DNA from: Burkholderiales bacterium
GTDB lineage: Bacteria; Pseudomonadota; Gammaproteobacteria; Burkholderiales; Burkholderiaceae_E
Reading direction: 5' to 3'
NCBI GenBank assembly: GCA_026399835.1
Contig: JAPLQE010000012.1
Coordinates: 1-45,601, forward strand
Length of the DNA: 45,601 nt
Shown here: positions 40,946 to 45,601 of the stretch, piece after piece
Numbering within the stretch: the first letter of the stretch is position 1
How the letters are laid out: each line of letters begins with the position of its first letter
The notes under the pieces: model-generated
What the model was told of the DNA's origin: nothing
The model's input: the letters and a program-made list of their open reading frames with translations, nothing else
The model's database searches: none
Program-made: the position numbers and the translations under genes

Positions 40946-41545
40946 GATCATCGCGGTGTCGACCCATACCGTCTTGCGGCCGGAGAAGCCGTCGGCGGCC
41001 TTGACGTTGAAGTTGGGCACGAAGCCGTCGAAGCGCTTGAGCTTGACGTGGCTGTCGGGCTTGTACTCGACGAACTGGACGGGGCCGGTGCCGATCAGCT
41101 CGATCTTGCCGGCGTCCTCGGCCGGGATGATCGCGACCGGCGCGCGCGGCGAGGACAGCATGTCGATGAAGCTGGGCGTGACCGTCTTGGGCGTCGGGCT
41201 CGCGCCCACGCGGCGGTAGCGCTCGAGCGAGGCCTTCACATCGGCGGACGTCAACTCCTTGCCGTTGTGGAACTTCACGCCCTCGCGCAGCGTGAAGGTG
41301 TAGATGCGGCCGTCGGGCGAGGCGTCGATCTTCGAGGCGAGGTCGTTGATGACGTTGCCGGCCTCGTCGCGCGTGACCAGCGTCTCGAAGATGTGCATCC
41401 CGATGTTGCGGGACGCCTGGGCGGTGGTGGTGGCCACGTCGAGGGTCGGCGGCTGCGCTTGCTGGGCCATTCCGATGTCGCCGCCGCGCTTGTGCGCAGG
41501 GGCGGCGGCGGCCATGACTCGGACGGCTGGCATGCGGATCGACAT
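40946..41545 (-). pseudogene. N-terminal remnant of a peptide ABC substrate-binding protein (SBP family 5)
   Basis: A fragment of about 200 residues: AQQAQPPTLDVATTTAQASR, HIFETLVTRDEAGNVINDLA, YTFTLREGVKFHNGKELTSA and a later YKPDSHVKLKRFDGFVPNF. It lacks the signal peptide, has lost a segment after the VKASLERYRRVGASP stretch (two normally distant parts are adjacent), and breaks off at VWVDTA where permease sequence begins out of frame. The ORF is open but encodes only part of a normal roughly 500-residue protein without export signal, so it is scored as a pseudogene. Confidence 0.72.
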
Positions 41546-41788
41546 CGCGATTCCTCATGTGGAGAGCCACGGGTGGCGCTGATCTCGGAATCGTCGGCGC
41601 ACGGGCGTGCGCAGCGGTCTCGGGTCAGACCGTTGTCGACACAAAGCGCGGCGGAACGCAAACGCGGACCACGAGTCGCGGATCGGGGGGTGCGGGGCGT
41701 CGCGAAGGGCCGTCAGCAGACGGGCCTGCGGGTCGGCCGGGCCGCGTCGACACACGCTTCGACATCCGCGCTCAGCCCGTGCGCTGCG
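41546..41788. other. Intergenic stretch without recognisable features
   Basis: Between the binding-protein remnant and the transposase remnant I see no convincing gene, RNA or repeat. It may include further decayed IS sequence leading into the transposase remnant. Confidence 0.5.
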
Positions 41789-41932
41789 CCCGAGCCGGTG
41801 TTCGGCATCACCAAGCGGGTGATGGGCTGGCGCCAGATGAACATGCGCGGACTGGACAAGGCCAATGTTGAGTGGAGCTTGGTCACCATGGCCCGGAACA
41901 TCAAGCGCATGCATGTGCTGCGAGCGGCGTAG
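41789..41932 (+). pseudogene. C-terminal remnant of a transposase (IS1182/IS5-like DDE type)
   Basis: The last 47 codons of a DDE transposase are visible: PVFGITKRVMGWRQMNMRGL, then KANVEWSLVTMARNIKRMHV and stop. The 'VFG-IK-x5-RQ' pattern with the closing Glu-Trp-Ser-Leu and Asn-Ile-Lys-Arg motif is typical of IS1182 and related groups. The upstream catalytic part is absent, so the element is dead. It lies just before the large hypothetical gene. Confidence 0.65.
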
Positions 41933-41963
41933 AGGGGCGAGCTGATTCAAGCCGGACAGCCTC

Positions 41964-41979
41964 CTAGGGTAGACCCTAG
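41964..41979. repeat. Perfect 7-bp inverted repeat
   Basis: CTAGGGT and ACCCTAG flank AG. It lies 32 bp after the transposase remnant and could be part of an IS end or an operator for the downstream gene. No further evidence. Confidence 0.5.
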
Positions 41980-42088
41980 ATAGGCACGTACCCGGGACTC
42001 GTGGGACCGTTCGCCCGTCGTCGGCGCATCGTCGGATCGAGAGACCGGGGAGACACGTCTGCGGACTTGCGCGGCGACAGCGCGTGAG

Positions 42089-42106
42089 GCGCATGGGCCC
42101 ATGCGC
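42089..42106. promoter_or_regulatory. Perfect 18-bp palindrome before the 712-residue protein gene
   Basis: GCGCATGGGCCCATGCGC is fully self-complementary and ends 22 bp before the ATG at 42129. Its position suits an operator or an mRNA hairpin covering the ribosome site. The region otherwise (41933-42128) holds no gene that I can support. Confidence 0.4.
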
Positions 42107-42128
42107 AGCGGGCAACCAAAGAGATCAG

Positions 42129-44267
42129 ATGCCAACCAACGTAAGAGGATCGCCGGCCATGCGGCCAGCAGTGCCCGCCGAGGCGCCCGTACGCGCCGCC
42201 CGGTCGCCCAGCATCAAATCGCAGGGCACGACGCCCGGCGCGTCGCGCACTAGCTTCTACCAGTTGCCCACCTCAAGCCCACCGGCAGGACCGACTGTGC
42301 TTCGCGAGCTGCTCGGTGGTGTGCTCAAGTCCGGGCCCGTCCTCCCCGCCCTCCTCGGGGTCGGGCTGGCAGCCTTCGATCTTCTCCTTCCCCGGCCGGT
42401 GAATCGGAGTGAGGTCGGCTTGTTGAAGGCAGAGCGCCGCGCCGACCAGTTCGTCGGCGACCTGAGGAGCGAGGTGGGAGTCGCGCGGGCGCTGTCGCGG
42501 CTGTCGACGGGGCTGTTCGCCAACGACATCTCTGTGGCGAGGCTGGGAACCGAGCTCACCGGGCTGGAGAATGCGATCGCCCGGGGGGACAGCATCGCGG
42601 CCCGGCGGCACTTCAGAACGATCGCCAAGGCCATGGCCTTCAATCCCAGTGCGACGAATGCGGGCGTCGCCGCCGTCGACCGCGAGATCGCGCGGTTGAC
42701 GAGGGTCACGGCGCCGCGTCTGCCGGCGCCTGCCCGCCCGAGCGCGTCTGGAACGGCTCAGGGGGCATCGAACTCATCGCGCGATGCCCTCGGAGCCGGC
42801 CGGCAGGCCGCTCGGGCGCGGAGCCCAGCACCGAAGCCCGTGACCCACCGACTGCCCGCGCTGGGCGGGTCCAGCGCGGCGGCCCCGCCGCAGCCTGCCC
42901 GACTTGAGCGCGAGTCCCAGATCACGCATACCCGCAGCACCGGCACCCGGACCGAAGTCGAGAGACGGGCCATTGAGCAGCGCGAAGAGGCCCTGAAGAA
43001 CGCCCTGCGGATCGTCTACGAGCGCATCAGAACACTGTTTCCTGGCGGCCCCTCCGTCGCTCAGCTCGCGCGCGAGGTCTACCGCGAGCGCCCCGAGCTG
43101 CAGGCTGTCGGGCTCAGCGAGGACGCATTCGTCTCACAGGTGAAGGCGCCGGGCCCGCTTGCGGGGGGCGACGGTGGAGGGCGCGTCAGAGCGAGTGCGG
43201 GCGGCGTCCAGGCCTCGGGCAGCGGAGGGGGCAGTGGGGGGTCGGCTTTCGGGAAGTTCAGTCTGAAGGTCCAGGTAGACCGTGAGTCGGTTAGAAGCCA
43301 TCTGCGGAGATACCTCGCTTGGAGCGCGGGCTCCAAGGCGGATCGCGGTGAACCGCCACCGGTAGGTGCTGACCTCAAGCGGGACGGCATCGATGAGGCA
43401 ATGATGCAGCTGGCCCTCGACGGTGACGTCCGCGCGCAGCGCGCTGTGGTGGCGTCGCTCGGAAAGGCGCGCCTAATCGATATTTTAGGCAAGGCCGCCC
43501 CTGACCCACAATTCAATGCTCGCGAATGGGTCGAAAAATGGTTGAATACTTACTCCGAAGTTCTTGGGGGTAAGCCCGAGAGTTATCTAGCCTCCGTACT
43601 ATATGACGACTTTCTATCAAGAGCGATGCTGTCCGACCTCCTCCGCCCGGACCCAGCCCAAGAATTGCTAGGTAAAATCCATACAAACCCAAGGCATGAA
43701 AGATATGTCACCGAGCGCTTCGAAGAGCGCTTAGCGCAGGTTTTGGCTGAAAATCCAAACGCGAATGAATCCGAGAAAACAGAAATAACCAGACTGGCAA
43801 TGCAAATAACCAGACAGGAGCTGGATCCGCGAATAATTCGCTTGCCGCTCCAGCGCCTCATAGAGAATCCCGATCTAGCGAATCAGATGAGAATGGAACT
43901 AAATCTAGCCACCCAGAGCCTCAATGAGCGCTTAGCGCAGTTTTTGGCTGAAAATCCAAACGCGAATGAATCCGAGAAAGATCTAGCAAGCCGAGCATAT
44001 ACGGTTGCTAGTCGAATCTCGGCGGTGGATGTCATGCGCGCTTACATGATTTACGAGAATTTCGACCTTGGCGAGGTAATAGCAGCGCTCGAAAAGATTG
44101 ATTCGAATTTCTCGACGGAATTTAAAAGCAAAAAGCCAAACAAAATACAAGCAGCGATACGATTTATCACGGCCGGGAGTCTATCGCCCATTGATCCCAT
44201 ACTGGTCAATATCTTCGCAGGGGATTATGCTCGGTATCCCCGTGACCTTGGAAACCGTATCCCATAG
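42129..44267 (+). CDS. Large protein of unknown function, C-terminus probably cut by an IS3-type fragment
   Basis: A 712-residue protein matching no family I recognise. Residues 1-55 are Pro/Ser/Arg-rich and probably disordered; 65-87 form a hydrophobic segment (possible membrane helix); 90-200 are helical; 205-285 are again low complexity; 285-340 include a charged helix (EVERRAIEQREEALKNALR); a Gly/Ser linker lies near 355-375; the remainder is helical. Two copies of ERLAQ-[VF]-LAENPNANESEK occur at 533-550 and 600-617. DNA is GC-rich to about 43450 and then clearly AT-richer. The stop directly abuts the IS3-type end at 44268, so the true C-terminus may be missing. The layout recalls secreted effectors or polymorphic toxins, without proof. 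Confidence 0.65.
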   Translation: MPTNVRGSPAMRPAVPAEAPVRAARSPSIKSQGTTPGASRTSFYQLPTSSPPAGPTVLRELLGGVLKSGPVLPALLGVGLAAFDLLLPRPVNRSEVGLLKAERRADQFVGDLRSEVGVARALSRLSTGLFANDISVARLGTELTGLENAIARGDSIAARRHFRTIAKAMAFNPSATNAGVAAVDREIARLTRVTAPRLPAPARPSASGTAQGASNSSRDALGAGRQAARARSPAPKPVTHRLPALGGSSAAAPPQPARLERESQITHTRSTGTRTEVERRAIEQREEALKNALRIVYERIRTLFPGGPSVAQLAREVYRERPELQAVGLSEDAFVSQVKAPGPLAGGDGGGRVRASAGGVQASGSGGGSGGSAFGKFSLKVQVDRESVRSHLRRYLAWSAGSKADRGEPPPVGADLKRDGIDEAMMQLALDGDVRAQRAVVASLGKARLIDILGKAAPDPQFNAREWVEKWLNTYSEVLGGKPESYLASVLYDDFLSRAMLSDLLRPDPAQELLGKIHTNPRHERYVTERFEERLAQVLAENPNANESEKTEITRLAMQITRQELDPRIIRLPLQRLIENPDLANQMRMELNLATQSLNERLAQFLAENPNANESEKDLASRAYTVASRISAVDVMRAYMIYENFDLGEVIAALEKIDSNFSTEFKSKKPNKIQAAIRFITAGSLSPIDPILVNIFAGDYARYPRDLGNRIP
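43725..43979 (+). repeat. Pair of 54-bp direct repeats inside the large gene
   Basis: Positions 43725-43778 and 43926-43979 match in 53 of 54 bases and are 201 bp apart, keeping the frame. Both encode the ERLAQ-x-LAENPNANESEK segment. Near identity at the DNA level points to a recent duplication or selection on the DNA. Confidence 0.9.
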
Positions 44268-44305
44268 CCGGCTCATGCACTGGCTTGCCGGGGCTGATTG
44301 GCCAG
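44268..44305 (-). mobile_element. IS3-type end fragment (inverted copy of 39164-39201)
   Basis: 36 of 38 bases match the reverse complement of 39164-39201. It contains the last codons and TGA stop of the IS3 transposase remnant that continues to the right. The large gene ends at the base before it. Confidence 0.7.
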
Positions 44306-44658
44306 CCAGTTCTCTTCGAACCGCAGCGGCCTCACATAGTCGAGCGTCGAGTGCAATCGAATTCGGTTGCACCAGAGTATCCCGGACACGACTTCGTCCA
44401 TGGCTTGCACCGGGTGTTAAAGCGCTGCCCGTGCAGGCGTTCCACCTTAAACGAGCCGAACAGCGTCTCGCAGCAGGCGTTGTCCCAGCAGTTGCCGCGG
44501 CGGCTCATCAATGCCGTGATGCCGTACTCGGTCAGCATGTCGCGCAAGTCCTTGCTGGCGTACTGGCTGCCCTGGTCGCTATGGAAGATCAGCCTGGCCT
44601 GCTTTCTGGGATGGCGCTTGAACCCCGCCATGCGCAGCGCATCAAGGCAGGAATTCGC
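44273..44658 (-). pseudogene. IS3-family transposase (OrfB) remnant with a frameshift
   Basis: The C-terminal part of an rve/DDE transposase: [20 protein letters not shown] (second catalytic Asp), [20 protein letters not shown] with the catalytic Glu, then [14 protein letters not shown] one-base loss near 44428 shifts the frame; in the next frame the family sequence resumes as [20 protein letters not shown] and runs to the stop at 44273. The N-terminal part with the first Asp is absent, because the frame merges with a gamma-carbonic-anhydrase-like gene near 44658. Inactive. Confidence 0.8.
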
Positions 44659-44913
44659 CATCACCACGGCGTTCATGCCGACGAGCGCGTCGCGGCCGAT
44701 GCGGCAGCCGTGGCCGATGTGGGCGTCGGCCTCCATCACGGTGTCGAAGTCGGGCAGCGAGTGCACGACGCAGTTGTCCTGCAGGTTGGCGCCGGCCTCG
44801 AGCACGATGCGGCCGAAGTCGCCGCGCATGACCGCGCCAGCGCCCACGTCTCAGCGCAGCCCGACGATCACGTCGCCGATCAGCACGGCGCTCGGATGGC
44901 TCCTCGGATCAAC
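44659..44913 (-). pseudogene. Broken gamma-carbonic-anhydrase/PaaY-like gene
   Basis: Left-handed beta-helix (hexapeptide-repeat) protein remnant. It starts in HPSAVLIGDVIVGLR, meets an in-frame TGA at 44851-44853 where the family has a Cys-Tyr or similar, and resumes as [52 protein letters not shown] few residues are missing after HIGHG. The downstream half is replaced by transposase sequence. The intact relatives (PaaY/CaiE) are acyl-CoA thioesterase or carbonic-anhydrase-like trimers. Nonsense mutation, small deletion and IS truncation make it dead. Confidence 0.75.
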
Positions 44914-45253
44914 CGAACGGATACGCTGCCTGATCCGTCGCCAGCAAACGATCGTCGGCCGCCTGCAACGGGTCATCCAGTCGCGCGTGACGACGCCGAC
45001 GCAGGCGATCCGAGAGACGCTGGCCAAGCGAAACCGGGTGTTCGAGCAGACCGCGCCACGCAAGACCGAGACCCCGAATCTCTACAGGCACGCTCGATTG
45101 CTTGAATAGCGCGAACTTTCCCCCGCCTCGATCGTGGACATCAGCATCGTCTACACGCCGTCCTCGCCGACCCTCATGCGCCAGTGCGACGGGCTCGACG
45201 GATCGAACAGCGACTCGGAATGGATGTACGTCTCGCCGGATTATAATTATGGA
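44914..45253. other. Decayed sequence, no recognisable gene
   Basis: A plus-strand frame ends at 45107-45109 with a basic, helical tail (GRLQRVIQSRVTTPTQAIRE), and short frames on both strands cover 45110-45240, but none matches a family that I know or has a credible start. From 45240 the sequence becomes strongly AT-rich (TATAAT at 45242-45247), leading into the next gene's end. Most likely debris of former genes around IS insertions. Confidence 0.4.
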
Positions 45254-45461
45254 TTAATTATTAGTATATAACACAAAAGATCTGCCACCAACGCATTCAA
45301 TGGTGATTTGGGTACCGATTACCCCTTTTGGCCCTGTTCTCACCTCAACACTGTATGTCGAACCTTTAGGTATACTTAGTGCTCGATCAGTGCAGCCACT
45401 TCCACCATACGAAGTTCCAGTTTGAGATTGCGCCAACCTTGTATCAATGGCCTGCATTGTT
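45254..45461 (-). pseudogene. C-terminal part of an unknown AT-rich gene cut by an IS3-family element
   Basis: About 68 residues remain, including QAIDTRLAQSQTGTSYGGSG, TDRALSIPKGSTYSVEVRT and a closing ECVGGRSFVLYTNN. Two Cys residues could form a disulfide, suggesting an exported protein. The frame continues to the right only into IS DNA starting at about 45462, so the original N-terminus has been separated. A new start at ATG 45457 is possible but would give an unusually short protein. The composition is much less GC-rich than the host background, implying foreign origin. Confidence 0.5.
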
Positions 45462-45601
45462 TGACCTTGCCCCTGAAAACCGGATCCCTTGCTGAGGAGT
45501 TCAAAATGGACGGCAAGGAGAACGGAAGTGACAGGAACGACAAGGGCGCGGTACACGCTGGAGTTCAAGCTGGAGGCGGTTCGGCTGGCCAAGACGGGCC
45601 A
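45462..45601 (+). mobile_element. Left end of an IS3-family insertion sequence (runs off the window)
   Basis: From TGACCTTGCCCCTGAAAACC onward the sequence resembles the terminal repeat of IS3-family elements (TGACCTGCCCC-type ends), and the orfA start follows 66 bp later. To its left the reading frame of the interrupted AT-rich gene ends, marking the insertion point. The right end lies outside the window. Confidence 0.65.
45528..45601 (+). CDS. IS3-family transposase OrfA (5' part)
   Basis: The frame starting with GTG at 45528 encodes TGTTRARYTLEFKLEAVRLA and KTG before the window ends. 'RYTLEFKxEAVRL' is the standard opening of IS3-group OrfA, a helix-turn-helix protein that pairs with OrfB by programmed frameshift. 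AAGGAG lies about 9 bp before the start. Only 24 complete codons are visible, so activity of the element cannot be judged. Confidence 0.75.
   Translation, partial: MTGTTRARYTLEFKLEAVRLAKTG

Overview
The window is very GC-rich chromosomal DNA. Its gene families are those typical of a Burkholderiales betaproteobacterium: a Bug/TctC periplasmic binding protein, a phasin, HyuA/HyuB, M81/MlrC, a LiuC-like hydratase and HMG-CoA lyase, plus catabolic operons with overlapping start and stop codons. The taxonomic call is inference from gene families and base composition, because no rRNA or other phylogenetic marker is present.

Layout. (1) 172-4742 is a complete phosphite module: a phosphite/phosphonate ABC importer (ptxA-ptxB-ptxC, minus strand) diverging from NAD-dependent phosphite dehydrogenase ptxD and its LysR regulator ptxE (plus strand). 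(2) 4813-12912 is a mixed block: a secreted alpha/beta hydrolase, an enoyl-CoA hydratase, an nhaR remnant, a small protein with a PCP motif, a zinc alcohol dehydrogenase, an NTF2-like protein, a PhyH dioxygenase, a cupin, an unknown protein and a Crp/Fnr regulator. A palindromic repeat element (7877-7998) lies inside it. (3) 26990-12968 (minus strand) is one tightly packed 12-gene operon: a GntR regulator, a five-gene Liv-type importer, a short LeuC/LeuD-type hydratase, HyuB, HyuA, an isochorismatase-fold protein without the usual Cys, an FAD dehydrogenase and an isocitrate-lyase-family lyase. It reads as a catabolic route from an imported, probably cyclic N-containing or branched dicarboxylic compound to pyruvate plus a short acid. 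No described pathway that I know matches the whole set. (4) 27203-39135 holds a biotin-carboxylase alpha subunit, an M81 peptidase, a phasin with a basic tail, nitronate monooxygenase, a TctC binding protein, a GhrA-type reductase, HMG-CoA lyase, a lipoprotein binding protein and a four-gene operon (DUF1289, HCCA isomerase, small membrane protein, metallo-beta-lactamase fold). Three leucine-catabolism-type genes (hydratase, carboxylase alpha, HMG-CoA lyase) are scattered rather than clustered.

(5) 39164-45601 is a degraded, mobile-element-rich region. It begins with an IS3-type end fragment that recurs inverted at 44268-44305. Between the two copies lie an integron-type gene cassette (attC-like site 39248-39358 following a TumE/TumA-like toxin-antitoxin pair, with a second core site at 40066-40072), the collapsed remains of a peptide ABC operon, a transposase remnant, and a 712-residue protein of unknown function whose base composition drops part-way along and which carries an in-frame 54-bp duplication. 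Beyond the second copy are an IS3 transposase remnant fused to a broken gamma-carbonic-anhydrase-like gene, a truncated AT-rich gene, and the left end of a further IS3-family element that runs off the window.

The best candidates for new biology are the 12-gene operon, the divergent ptx locus and the toxin-antitoxin cassette with its bordering attC sites.
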